A stretch of DNA of 64,000 nucleotides from Oscillospiraceae bacterium (lineage in GTDB: Bacteria > Bacillota > Clostridia > Oscillospirales > Oscillospiraceae): positions 55,104 to 119,103 of the forward strand of contig SVLU01000001.1 in the NCBI GenBank assembly GCA_015067795.1, read 5' to 3'. The translations under genes were made by a program, and so were the position numbers. Shown here in pieces: positions 44,840 to 54,702 of this stretch. The notes under the pieces are model-generated. The model saw nothing but the letters and a program-made list of their open reading frames with translations. It was not told the origin of the DNA and made no database searches. The stretch's first letter is position 1, and each line of letters opens with the position of its first letter.

Positions 44840-47800
44840 ATGACCTGTAAGGATACGGGAGTTTATATTGAGCTGAGTGAGCTTGCAGCATTTGCAAAAG
44901 CTGCTGCTTCTGATACTGAAATATACGGTGCAGTTAATGCTTCGATTATAACAAAAGAGGTTTACAATGACCTGCGAAGGCTGAGGGGAACTGTACAAAA
45001 GCTGAATTCAAGATATAACGAAACAGGAATACCCAAGGGGTCTGAATGGCTTCTCGATAATTTCTACATTGTGGACAGAGAGGGGCAAAGTGCCGCAGGT
45101 GACCTGAGGGGCTTTAAGCGTTTGCCGAAGGACAGAAAAACCGGAGAGGCACGGATAGTTAATGCTGCCTGTGCTTTTGTTGAAAGCGGAAGAGGTGAAG
45201 TAAGCGAAGAGAGGCTTTCTGTATTTTTGGACAGCTATCAGAATGTACGGATACTTAGCGAAGCGGAGCTTTGTGCGTTTATTCCCTCGGTGAAGGCGGC
45301 TTTGGTGTCGCTTATCAAGGCTTCCTGTGATGTGCTTGACAATGCTGTTGTTATGGAGAATGCGTTTACATCTCTGCGGTTTTTGTCGGGGTTTGTTTCT
45401 GTTGAGCTGTTGGAAAATGTCAACAGGGTTGAAGCTGTTCTCAGAACAGATCCTGCCGGAGTCTATGCCAGAATGGATGAAGAAACACGGCAAAGATACA
45501 GAAAACAGGTGTCAATGCTTGCGAAAAGAGTAAAGCTCACCGAATACGATACGGCAAAGCTTGCGGTGAAGTATTCAATAGAAAACAACACCCATGTGGG
45601 CTGGTATCTTTTCAAAAAGCCTCTTGACGGCGACAGGATAAGAAATACAGGTATTGGATATATGGCATCAATACTTTTAGTTACGCTGACTATATCTGTT
45701 CTGCTGGGAATTGCACTCGGGAATATCCTTGTTACCTTCCTGCTGTTTCTGCCTGTATGGGATGCGGTTAAGAATATAATTGACTTTGCGGCGGTGAGGA
45801 AAGTACCGCCTGACCGAATACACAGACTTGCCCTTGAAAACGGCATACCTGCAAGCGGTAAGACATTGTGTGTGATTTCTGTTCTTCTGACGAGTAAAGA
45901 AAGTGCTGAAAATGCCGTAAGGATGCTGGAGGAATTCAGTATTACAAATGCCGATGCTGGAACTAATCTCAATTTCGGACTTCTTGCAGACCTTAAGGAA
46001 GCTGATGAGGCGGAAGGTGATGAGGACAGAGAACTCATTGAATTTGCAAGAGCTGAGGTAGAAAAGCTCAACAGTAAATACGCAGGCGGTTTTTATCTCT
46101 TTACAAGAAAAAGAACCTGGTGCGAGTCAGCCGGAAGCTTCATGGGCTGGGAGCGTAAAAGGGGAGCAATAACGGAGCTAATTTGTATGCTGAAGGGTGA
46201 CGAGTCAAATATTCAGACAGAGCCTAATGACCTTGCAAGGCTTGAGGGTACGGCATACATCATAACTCTGGACAGCGACACCCGGCTCACGGCAGGTGCG
46301 GCAATACAGCTTGTGGGTGCGGCAATGCACCCTCTTAACAGACCTGTAATTAATGAAAAGGGTGTTGTCACCGATGGCTATGGTATTTTACAGCCAAGAG
46401 TTTCCGTAGAGCTTAAAAGTGCAAACCGTTCCGATTTTACCCGGATTTTTGCAGGTCAGGGTGGAATTGACCCATACAGCGGCAATGTTTCCGATATATA
46501 TCAGGATATGTTTTCCTGCGGAAGCTTCACAGGGAAGGGTCTTATTGATATTAACGCATACTATCATTGCCTTAATAACCGACTTCCAAATGATACCATT
46601 CTCTCCCACGACCTTATTGAGGGAGCATACCTTGGATGCGGATTTATCGGTGATACCGAGTTTGTTGATTCCTGTCCGGAAAAGGTCACCTCATATTATC
46701 AGCGTCTGCACCGCTGGGTGCGTGGTGACTGGCAGAACTGTATTTTTATATCAAAAAAGTTTCCCCTTTCACCGCTTAACAAGTGGAAAATCCTTGACAA
46801 TTTAAGACGGAGTCTGACTCCGGTATTTACTCTTGCGGCACTTTTAACAGGTATGCTTTCAAAGTGGTCTGTTTTCGGATGGATGGCTGTGGCTGCGGTG
46901 TTGTCAGCAATGTCAAATCTTCTGATAAGCTCAGCGGCACTTCTCTTTCGCAGAAACGGTGTTTTGCGGGTAAAATATCTGTCGGGACTTGTGACAGGTG
47001 CAGGCGGACTTTTCATGCAGACGCTTATAAGAATAATGCTTCTGCCTTATGAGGCTTGGATATGCTTTTCTGCCATAGTCACAGCTCTGTTCAGATTGTT
47101 TATCTCAAAGCGTAATTTGCTCCAATGGACAACGGCGGCAGAGTCTGAAAAAAGTGCCTCAACAGGCATACTTGCATTTTACAGAAAAATGCTTGCCTGT
47201 CCTGTTGTTGGTGTTCTTATTCTGTTTGTCTCCCCCTATGCGTCAGCCTGTGCTGTCGGTATCATCTGGATTTTAACGCCTTTTTACGCATGGGCTTTGA
47301 GTAAGCGGACAGACAGGAAAACTGAGATTTCAGAAAATGACAGACGTTTCCTTATTTCATGCTCAGGTGATATATGGAGATATTTTGAAGAGTTTATTAC
47401 GCCCTTTGATAACTTTCTTCCTCCCGATAACTGGCAGGAGCAGCCTGCTAACGGTGCGGCTCACAGAACCTCGCCGACCAATATTGGTCTGACACTTCTT
47501 TCGGCACTTGCTGCAGTTGACCTTGGACTTACTGACAGGCATAAGGCTTTGGGAATAATAGAAAACGTGCTTACTACGGTTGAACGACTTCCCAAATGGA
47601 ACGGTCATCTCTATAACTGGTACGATACAAGAACGCTGAAAATTCTTGAGCCTGCCTATGTTTCGACCGTTGACAGCGGTAATCTTGCCGGAGACCTTAT
47701 CGCTCTGAGGGAGGGGCTTATTGAGTTTGGTGAGAATGCTTTGGCAGAAAGAGCGAACAAGCTATATCAGGAAATGAGCTTCATACCCCTTTATGACAGT

Positions 47801-49831
47801 AAACGCAGATTGTTCTATATCGGCTGGGATGCGGTGAAAAACTCACCCACACCGGGATATTACGATCTCCTTGCCAGTGAAGCGAGACAAACAAGCTATA
47901 TTGGCGTCGCAAAGGGTGATGTACCGCGAAAGCATTGGCGGCAGCTCAGCAGAGCCCTTGTATCTCAGGATGGTTATCTGGGACTTGTATCATGGACAGG
48001 AACGATGTTTGAATATCTTATGCCGCATCTGCTTCTCCCATGCCGTCGGGATTCTCTGTTGTACGAAAGTGCAAAATTCTGTGTATACGTCCAGAAAAAC
48101 CATAAAACTGCACCTGTTTGGGGAATGTCGGAGAGTGCCTACTATTCCTTTGACCCTGCTCTCAATTATCAGTACAAGGCTCACGGTATACAGCGTCTTG
48201 CATTAAAGCGGGGAATGGGAATGGATAATGTAATATCACCCTATTCCAGCTTTCTTGCACTTATGGTTGATTTTAAAGGGGCGATTGCAAATTTAAAGGC
48301 TGTTAAGCAGCTTGGTGCAGAGGGCAGATTTGGCTTTTATGAGGCTCTTGATTTTACGCCCACCCGGGTAGGTACAGGCAGCTTCAAGCCTGTTCGCAAT
48401 TTTATGGTGCATCATCTGGGCATGAGCTTACTGTCTGTTGACAATGTACTGAATGAGGGAATAATGCAAAAACGATTTATGAGGGATATAAACATGGCAT
48501 CTTACAGCGAACTGCTTCAGGAAAAAATACCGGCAGGAGCGGTGGTTTTAAAGAAAAAGCCCCGTGATATACCTGAAAAACCACCGAGAAACAGAGACGG
48601 ATGGTCTCAGAAGCCGGATAAACCTGACCTGAGAAATCCAGGCTGCTGTCTGCTTTCAAACGGTGAGTATTCGGTACTTGTAAACACTCTTGGGCATACA
48701 CGCTCCATGTGGGGTGATATTCAGGTTACCCGATTTGCACCACAGCAGGACACAGGCTGGAGAGGCGTGGAAATACTGGTCAAAGCTCAGGAGGAGACTA
48801 TACCTTTATACTATACCGACGACATTACTATTGACTATGGTGCTGAGTTTTCGGGTGCCAGGGCTGTGATTACCGCAAGGACTCCAAAGCTTGCAGCATC
48901 AATGACGGTGCGAGTGCCGGAAAATGAGCGGGGTGAGCTAAGGGAAATTCAACTCAGCCGTACTGACAGTGAACCCGCAGAGGGTGAAATTACCGTGAAA
49001 ATATCGCCGGTATTAACAAAAACCGCAGACTTTGCATCTCATCCGCTGTTTTCTAAATTATCCCTTGAAGCATGGACTCTTGAAAAAGCAATTATGATAA
49101 AACGCCGTTCAAGAGGCGAAAAGGGTGAAATGTATATGTGTATTGCCTTTAGTAAGCCTGCAAGCTTTGCGGCAGAGGGATATTCACCAAGAAATCACGG
49201 CGGAGTAATGAAGAAGCACTCCACAGAAATGAATGTGACAGCAAAGGTGAAATTTGCACTCAAGGGTGAAGAAACTGCGGTCATAAAATTTGCAATAGGA
49301 ACGGGCAAAACAGCCGAAGAAGCAAAGGATGCAGCATATCGAATTCTCTTTGCTGAAGAGATGACCTATTCAAGAATTGACCGAATGGCATTTGAGCTTG
49401 GACTTTCCTCAAAGGATATTGAACAGGCCATGGGCTATATATCCCATCTTGTCTATATCACGACTGACAGACGGCAAATGTCGAGAGCTATAATGGAAAG
49501 CAATACAGGCATAGAGGGGCTTTGGCGGTATGGTATTTCCGGGGATATACCGATACTCCTTTCGGAAATCAAAGATGAAACTCAGCTTGAACAGGCAAAG
49601 AAGCTGATAAGACAGTATGTTCTGCTGACAGAATGTGGACTGCAGTTTGATCTGGTGCTTGTAATAGAGCAAAGCGGCGATTACAGAAAGCCTGTGATGG
49701 AAGCTGTACGAAGTGAACTTATGAAGTATGGAAAAGAGTACAGGCTGGGATCATTCGGCGGTGTGCATCTTGCGGATGACTACACGGTGATTGAAGCAAT
49801 GGCAAACAAAATTGTTGACCTTACGAGGTAG
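44840..49831 (+). CDS. Cyclic beta-1,2-glucan synthase-like membrane protein (GT84 plus glucoamylase-like domains), N-terminal half of a split system
   Basis: 1663 residues. An N-terminal helical region with HVGWYLFKK (~250) leads to a transmembrane hairpin (~275-312). The GT84/GT2-like transferase carries DSD (D478-D480) in TLDSDTRLTAG, SCGSFTGKGLIDI and QRLHRWVRGDWQ (621-632). More membrane helices (~640-830) follow, then a glucoamylase-like domain (~870-1200: SPTNIGLTLLSALAAVDLG, NWYDTRTLKILEP, STVDSGNLAGD) and beta-sandwich regions to the end. This is the NdvB/ChvB order, lacking only the C-terminal GH94 phosphorylase, which is the next gene. The product would be a UDP-glucose-derived beta-1,2-glucan. 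The start is ATG 44840 behind AAGGAGA. Confidence 0.85.
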   Translation: MTCKDTGVYIELSELAAFAKAAASDTEIYGAVNASIITKEVYNDLRRLRGTVQKLNSRYNETGIPKGSEWLLDNFYIVDREGQSAAGDLRGFKRLPKDRKTGEARIVNAACAFVESGRGEVSEERLSVFLDSYQNVRILSEAELCAFIPSVKAALVSLIKASCDVLDNAVVMENAFTSLRFLSGFVSVELLENVNRVEAVLRTDPAGVYARMDEETRQRYRKQVSMLAKRVKLTEYDTAKLAVKYSIENNTHVGWYLFKKPLDGDRIRNTGIGYMASILLVTLTISVLLGIALGNILVTFLLFLPVWDAVKNIIDFAAVRKVPPDRIHRLALENGIPASGKTLCVISVLLTSKESAENAVRMLEEFSITNADAGTNLNFGLLADLKEADEAEGDEDRELIEFARAEVEKLNSKYAGGFYLFTRKRTWCESAGSFMGWERKRGAITELICMLKGDESNIQTEPNDLARLEGTAYIITLDSDTRLTAGAAIQLVGAAMHPLNRPVINEKGVVTDGYGILQPRVSVELKSANRSDFTRIFAGQGGIDPYSGNVSDIYQDMFSCGSFTGKGLIDINAYYHCLNNRLPNDTILSHDLIEGAYLGCGFIGDTEFVDSCPEKVTSYYQRLHRWVRGDWQNCIFISKKFPLSPLNKWKILDNLRRSLTPVFTLAALLTGMLSKWSVFGWMAVAAVLSAMSNLLISSAALLFRRNGVLRVKYLSGLVTGAGGLFMQTLIRIMLLPYEAWICFSAIVTALFRLFISKRNLLQWTTAAESEKSASTGILAFYRKMLACPVVGVLILFVSPYASACAVGIIWILTPFYAWALSKRTDRKTEISENDRRFLISCSGDIWRYFEEFITPFDNFLPPDNWQEQPANGAAHRTSPTNIGLTLLSALAAVDLGLTDRHKALGIIENVLTTVERLPKWNGHLYNWYDTRTLKILEPAYVSTVDSGNLAGDLIALREGLIEFGENALAERANKLYQEMSFIPLYDSKRRLFYIGWDAVKNSPTPGYYDLLASEARQTSYIGVAKGDVPRKHWRQLSRALVSQDGYLGLVSWTGTMFEYLMPHLLLPCRRDSLLYESAKFCVYVQKNHKTAPVWGMSESAYYSFDPALNYQYKAHGIQRLALKRGMGMDNVISPYSSFLALMVDFKGAIANLKAVKQLGAEGRFGFYEALDFTPTRVGTGSFKPVRNFMVHHLGMSLLSVDNVLNEGIMQKRFMRDINMASYSELLQEKIPAGAVVLKKKPRDIPEKPPRNRDGWSQKPDKPDLRNPGCCLLSNGEYSVLVNTLGHTRSMWGDIQVTRFAPQQDTGWRGVEILVKAQEETIPLYYTDDITIDYGAEFSGARAVITARTPKLAASMTVRVPENERGELREIQLSRTDSEPAEGEITVKISPVLTKTADFASHPLFSKLSLEAWTLEKAIMIKRRSRGEKGEMYMCIAFSKPASFAAEGYSPRNHGGVMKKHSTEMNVTAKVKFALKGEETAVIKFAIGTGKTAEEAKDAAYRILFAEEMTYSRIDRMAFELGLSSKDIEQAMGYISHLVYITTDRRQMSRAIMESNTGIEGLWRYGISGDIPILLSEIKDETQLEQAKKLIRQYVLLTECGLQFDLVLVIEQSGDYRKPVMEAVRSELMKYGKEYRLGSFGGVHLADDYTVIEAMANKIVDLTR

Positions 49832-49836
49832 GAAAT

Positions 49837-52080
49837 ATGAATTACGCATATAATGACGATCTGAGCATCACTTTTAAAGTAAATGGTGAACTTCCACAGC
49901 GGGCATGGACCAACATTCTGACAAATGACGTTTTCGGATATATTGCCACAGATGCAGGTACAGGCCATATGTGGCACTTGAATTCCCGCGAAAATAAGAT
50001 AAACCGCTGGTTAAATGACCCACAGGCGGTGGAGGGTACGGAAAGGCTGTTATGGCGGAACGGTGATAAATGCGTATCACTCTTTGCTGCGGAGGATGGT
50101 TACGAATGTGATGTTACATTCGGCTTCGGTTATGCTCGGTGGGATAAGCACATTGAAGGTCACAGATTTTCCGTTATTGCCTTTGTACCGCTTCATAAGG
50201 CGGCAAGAGTTCTCGCCATTGAAACAGACTGTCGGGAGGGGGAGCTTGTATATTACACCGAGCTTGTACTTGGAAGTGACGATACCCAAAGTCCGTTCAT
50301 TGAGACAAAATATGAAGGCGGTGTGTTTTCCGCTAAAAATATAATCAACCGGGAGTACCCCAATGACACCTTCCGTATAGTGTCCCAACCGATGCCCAAA
50401 AGCTTTACCTGTGACCGTCTTAGCTATAAAGAGGGGAATATGGACGGTGTTACAGGTGCCTATATGCTTCCCTGTATCGCCATGAACCTTGATGTGGGGA
50501 AGCTGACGGTTATATCATGCGGCTGTGAAAGCGGTGAAACTTTAAAAGAACTGTGCAATTTCGATGTTTTCAGACAGGAATTCATTAAAACCCTCGAATG
50601 GTGGGCAGAAACCGTAAGTCCTGTTCAAGTTCGGACACCTGATTCCGACCTTAACCGATATGTAAACGGCTGGGGCTTATATCAGGTGATAGCCTGCCGC
50701 TTAAAAGCACGCTGTTCAATTTATCAATGCGGCGGTGCATACGGATTCAGAGATCAGCTTCAGGACGTTATGGCTGTTATGGTCTCTGACCCCGGGAGAA
50801 CAAGAGAGCAGATACTCCTTGCTGCGGCACATCAGTTTGAAGAGGGGGATGTTCAGCATTGGTGGCATCCTGCCAAAACAGGAGAGGGAACGGATAAGGG
50901 GGTCAGAACACGATGCTCCGATGACCTGCTGTGGCTTCCTTACGTTCTTTGTGAGTATGTGGACAGAACGGGAGATGTATCTGTTTGCAAAGAGCAGGTA
51001 AGCTATATAAGAGCCGACCCTCTTGGTGAAAATGAGATGGAACGGTACTGCTATCCGGAAAAGAGCAATATAACTGAAACCGTTCTTGAACACGCCATAA
51101 AAGCCGCAAGACTTGTTTCCGAAAGGGGAACAGGTAAACACGGCTTGTGTTACTTTGGCAACGGCGACTGGAACGACGGTATGAACAGAGTGGGCAATGA
51201 GGGGAAAGGGGAAAGTGTCTGGCTCACCTGGTTTGCGGTAGTGGTATTTGAGAAGCTTGCAAGGCTTTGTAAACGCTTTGGCGATTTTGGTGAAGCAGGC
51301 AGATTGACTTCCTTTGCCGAAGAATATCGAAATAACGCTAATAATGCCTGGGATGGCGAATGGTACCTGAGAGGGTGGTATGATAGTGGCAGACCTCTGG
51401 GAAGCGGTAAAAGTCAGGAGTGCAGGATAGACTCCATAGCACAGAGCTTTGCGGTTTTCGCAGATGGTGACAGGGAAAAAACAGAAGCTGCACTAAGCTC
51501 CGCTTATATCCAATTGTTTGATAAAGAGAACAGAATAGTAAATCTCTTTACACCTGCCTTCGATAATGGTCCCGACACTCCCGGTTATATTAAGGGATAC
51601 TATCCGGGCGTTCGTGAAAACGGCGGACAGTATACCCATGCGGCTATATGGCTTGCAAGAGCGTTTTTTGAATTCGGAGACCCTGACAGGGGCTATGAGC
51701 TTTTAAATGCACTTCTGCCTGCAACACACGATCTGAATATATACAAAGCTGAGCCGTATGTTTTGGCAGGTGATGTATCATCAAATGCGGAGAATATTGG
51801 CTTATGTGGCTGGAGCTGGTATACCGGTGCTGCCGGATGGTTTTATCGTACTGCGGTTGAATCACTTTTGGGACTGAATATTCGTGAGGGGAGACTGTTT
51901 ATTGAACCCAATCTTCCCGAAGACTGGACAGGTTACGAAGCACGTTGGATAGACGGTGACAGGGTACTGAATATTGCGGTAAAAGGCAGCTTTATAACAG
52001 TCAATGATGCAGCTTACGACAAAAAAGGCTATAAGTTAAAAATTTACAATAATTTTATTTCCGAACAGGGGAAAATGTAG
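49837..52080 (+). CDS. GH94 beta-glucan phosphorylase, C-terminal half of the split glucan synthase system
   Basis: 747 residues, soluble, no signal peptide. The N-terminal beta-sandwich (~1-260) is followed by an (alpha/alpha)6 barrel. CGGAYGFRDQLQDVMA (298-313) and YFGNGDWNDGMNRVG (439-453) are GH94 hallmarks; D447 is the expected general acid. HWWHPAKTGEGTDKGVRTR and NGGQYTHAAIWLA line the phosphate and glucose pockets. In NdvB/ChvB this domain trims and defines chain length; stand-alone relatives are 1,2-beta-oligoglucan or cellobiose phosphorylases. It starts five bases after the synthase stop, in another frame, with its own GAGGTAGGA site. The exact linkage specificity is inferred from the neighbour. 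Confidence 0.87.
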   Translation: MNYAYNDDLSITFKVNGELPQRAWTNILTNDVFGYIATDAGTGHMWHLNSRENKINRWLNDPQAVEGTERLLWRNGDKCVSLFAAEDGYECDVTFGFGYARWDKHIEGHRFSVIAFVPLHKAARVLAIETDCREGELVYYTELVLGSDDTQSPFIETKYEGGVFSAKNIINREYPNDTFRIVSQPMPKSFTCDRLSYKEGNMDGVTGAYMLPCIAMNLDVGKLTVISCGCESGETLKELCNFDVFRQEFIKTLEWWAETVSPVQVRTPDSDLNRYVNGWGLYQVIACRLKARCSIYQCGGAYGFRDQLQDVMAVMVSDPGRTREQILLAAAHQFEEGDVQHWWHPAKTGEGTDKGVRTRCSDDLLWLPYVLCEYVDRTGDVSVCKEQVSYIRADPLGENEMERYCYPEKSNITETVLEHAIKAARLVSERGTGKHGLCYFGNGDWNDGMNRVGNEGKGESVWLTWFAVVVFEKLARLCKRFGDFGEAGRLTSFAEEYRNNANNAWDGEWYLRGWYDSGRPLGSGKSQECRIDSIAQSFAVFADGDREKTEAALSSAYIQLFDKENRIVNLFTPAFDNGPDTPGYIKGYYPGVRENGGQYTHAAIWLARAFFEFGDPDRGYELLNALLPATHDLNIYKAEPYVLAGDVSSNAENIGLCGWSWYTGAAGWFYRTAVESLLGLNIREGRLFIEPNLPEDWTGYEARWIDGDRVLNIAVKGSFITVNDAAYDKKGYKLKIYNNFISEQGKM

Positions 52081-52086
52081 TATAAT
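52058..52086 (+). promoter_or_regulatory. Candidate promoter for the M16 peptidase pair
   Basis: TTTCCG (52058-52063), 17-base spacer, consensus TATAAT (52081-52086). The -35 is poor, and the boxes overlap the end of the GH94 gene. Confidence 0.5.
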
Positions 52087-52120
52087 CTGATTTGTATAAA
52101 TATAGAAAAAGGAGACCGTC

Positions 52121-53416
52121 ATGGAGACAGCAGTCAAAAGGCAAATAATGCCCGGTGTTGACCTGACCTGTGTCAGAACCGAAAAATTCAAAACAGGAGT
52201 TCTGTCCATAACTCTGCTTACAGAGCTGAAGAAGGAAACTGCATCAAAGACAGCACTTGTAATGCGTGTTCTGAGAAGAGGCACATCCGCTCATCCCACA
52301 ATGGAAGCTATTGCGGCTGAGCTGGACGAGCTTTACGGTGCAAGGATAAGCCCTGTGCTTCGCAAAAAGGGTGAGGTTGCCTGTGTTGGTCTTTATGCCA
52401 GCTTTGCCGATGACTATTTCACAGGCGGCGGTGAGCTTCTTGAAAAGACTGCAAACCTTATGGGCGAGATACTGCTGTCACCGGACACCAAGGGCGGCAC
52501 TCTTAAGGGCGAATATGTCGAAAGTGAGAAGCAGAAGCTCATCGACAATATCCAAGGGCTTATCAATGACAAGCGTGCTTACGGCACAAAGCGTCTTACC
52601 GAGCTTATGTGTCCCGGAGAAAGATACGGTGTCAGTCTCTACGGTACGGAAGCCACAGCAAAAAAGATAACCGCAATCGGTCTCACAAAGTATTATCGTG
52701 AGCTTATCGCAAGAGCACAGGTGCAGGTTTTCTACTGTGGCAGTGCCTCTGCAGAGCGTGTGGAGCGGGCGGTAAAGGAAGCTCTTGCCTCCATGCCAAG
52801 ACAGGATGTTTATAAATTCCTCACTACCGATGTTAGATATGAGACTGTCAAGCCAAAGGTACGTGAGTACACAGAGGAAATGAATGTAACTCAGGGCAAG
52901 CTGATTATGGGCTTCAGAATTGGCGAAGCCATGAAAAATCCGAATTATGCTGCACTTATGGTTATGAACGCTGTTTTCGGAGGCTGCGTAACCTCCAAGC
53001 TGTTCATGAATGTCCGTGAGAAGCTTTCTCTTTGCTATTACGCAAGCTCCAGTATTGAGAAGCACAAGGGTGTTATGATAGTTTCCTCCGGTGTTCAGCC
53101 TTCCGACGGAGAAAAGGCAAAGGCTGAGATTTATGCTCAGCTTGAAGCTGTTAAGAACGGCGATATTGGACAGTGGGAACTGGATGGTGCAAAAAGTGCG
53201 ATTATCACTTCTCTGCAGACCTGTCTTGATGACCAGTATCGTCTTGAAAACTATTATCTTGACAGTAATCTTCTTGGTACTGTGGACTGTACTCCCGATA
53301 TTATGGCAGGTCTTGTTGACGGTATCACCATGGAAGAGGTTAAGAAGGCGGCAGACAGCGTAAAGGCTGACTGCGTATATTTCCTTACCGTAAAGGAGCA
53401 GGAAAATGAAGCTTAA
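52121..53416 (+). CDS. M16 family zinc peptidase homologue, catalytically degenerate (YmfF-like)
   Basis: 431 residues with M16 fold features: MRVLRRGTSAHPTMEAIAAELDELYGARI near the start and VFGGCVTSKLFMNVREKLSLCYYASS in the C-terminal half. The zinc motif HxxEH is absent, so it is a non-catalytic partner. Together with the next gene, which keeps the motif, it matches the YmfF/YmfH pair of Bacillus, one active and one inactive subunit like other M16B heterodimers. An AAAGGAGA site precedes the ATG. Function is not established; peptide processing or turnover is likely. Confidence 0.85.
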   Translation: METAVKRQIMPGVDLTCVRTEKFKTGVLSITLLTELKKETASKTALVMRVLRRGTSAHPTMEAIAAELDELYGARISPVLRKKGEVACVGLYASFADDYFTGGGELLEKTANLMGEILLSPDTKGGTLKGEYVESEKQKLIDNIQGLINDKRAYGTKRLTELMCPGERYGVSLYGTEATAKKITAIGLTKYYRELIARAQVQVFYCGSASAERVERAVKEALASMPRQDVYKFLTTDVRYETVKPKVREYTEEMNVTQGKLIMGFRIGEAMKNPNYAALMVMNAVFGGCVTSKLFMNVREKLSLCYYASSSIEKHKGVMIVSSGVQPSDGEKAKAEIYAQLEAVKNGDIGQWELDGAKSAIITSLQTCLDDQYRLENYYLDSNLLGTVDCTPDIMAGLVDGITMEEVKKAADSVKADCVYFLTVKEQENEA

Positions 53417-54674
53417 TGAATATACAAGGATAGGCGAAAGAGTCTATTTTGAAAGACTTGAAAACGGTCTCGGTTTCTTCTATGTACAGAAGCTGAGCTT
53501 TCATCAGACCTACGCAATGTTCGCCACAAACTACGGCGGTGCAGACAGACGTTTCCGTCTTAACGGCGAATGGATAGACACACCTGCAGGTGTTGCCCAT
53601 TTTCTTGAGCATAAGATGTTTGATATGCCTGACGGCAATGCACTTACCGACCTTTCAATGAACGGTGCAAACCCAAACGCATTCACATCAACATCAATGA
53701 CTGCGTATCATTTTGAATGTACGGATCGTTTCTGGGAAAACCTTGAGATACTTCTCAGGTTCGTTTCCACTCCGTATTTCACCCCGGAATCCGTGGAAAA
53801 GGAACAGGGCATTATCGGTCAGGAAATACGCATGACTGAGGACGATCCGGAATACTCCCTGTATTATGGGCTTATGAAGCTGCTGTACAAGTATAATCCG
53901 GCAAGAGATTCGGTTGCGGGTACGGTTGAGAGTATTTCTGAGATCACAGCCGAAACTCTTGAAAACTGCTTTAAGGTGTTTTATAATCCGAATAATATGG
54001 TTCTCTGCGTTGTTGGCGATCAGGACCCGGAAAGAGTTATTGAAACTGCAAAAAATATTCTTACGAAGTACCGCGGCATAGTTCCTGAACGTGATTACGG
54101 CAAGAAAGAAAGTCTTAAGCCAACCAAGCAGTATAGTGAACGCATCATGGAGGTTGGTATGCCAATGTTCATGATGGGCGCTAAGGACGGTGCGGCACTT
54201 AAGGGTAACGATTATCTTAAGCGTGAGCTGACAGCAGAGCTTGCCCTTGAGCTTTTGGCAGGCAAGTCCTCACCGCTGTATTCAAAGCTGTACAGTGACG
54301 GGCTTATTAACGCAAGCTTCTCTGCTGATTACGAATCAGTTGCAGGTCAGTCCTTTGTGGTCATTGGCGGTGAAAGCCGTGACCCAAAGAAGGCTTATGC
54401 GGAGATTTCCCTTGCGGCAGCCAGGATGGGGATGGAGGGTGTTGACGAGAAAGCCTTCAACAGACAGAAAAAAGCGGCAATCGGCAAAAAGCTTCGTTCT
54501 CTGAATGATTTCGATTCAATTGCATATTCAACTGCAAGAGGATATTTTATGGGCTACGACCCATTCAATTCACTTGAAATTCTTGAAACAATAACCGCTG
54601 ATGAAGTTACAGCTTTTATTTCCGGGGTTTTTGCACCTGAAAGACTTGCTCTTTCTGTGGTTAAGAACGATTAA
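53406..54674 (+). CDS. M16 family zinc peptidase, catalytic subunit (YmfH-like)
   Basis: 422 residues. The inverted zinc motif HFLEH (65-69) is intact in GVAHFLEHKMF, and the distal glutamate follows in EKEQGIIGQEIRM about 75 residues later. The C-terminal half has the M16 glycine/Arg region LLAGKSSPLYSKLYSDGLI. The start overlaps the preceding gene by 11 bases, which argues for an equimolar heterodimer. It probably works in the cytoplasm, since no signal peptide is present. The substrate is unknown. Confidence 0.9.
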   Translation: MKLNEYTRIGERVYFERLENGLGFFYVQKLSFHQTYAMFATNYGGADRRFRLNGEWIDTPAGVAHFLEHKMFDMPDGNALTDLSMNGANPNAFTSTSMTAYHFECTDRFWENLEILLRFVSTPYFTPESVEKEQGIIGQEIRMTEDDPEYSLYYGLMKLLYKYNPARDSVAGTVESISEITAETLENCFKVFYNPNNMVLCVVGDQDPERVIETAKNILTKYRGIVPERDYGKKESLKPTKQYSERIMEVGMPMFMMGAKDGAALKGNDYLKRELTAELALELLAGKSSPLYSKLYSDGLINASFSADYESVAGQSFVVIGGESRDPKKAYAEISLAAARMGMEGVDEKAFNRQKKAAIGKKLRSLNDFDSIAYSTARGYFMGYDPFNSLEILETITADEVTAFISGVFAPERLALSVVKND

Positions 54675-54702
54675 TTAATTAATTGAAAGGCGGTGGGCGG
54701 AT

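Noticed and set aside
49826..49842. Sequencing frameshift joining the glucan synthase and GH94 genes
   Set aside because: The first gene has a clean stop and the second its own GAGGTAGGA site and ATG, so a genuine split is the simpler reading. It cannot be excluded without relatives.
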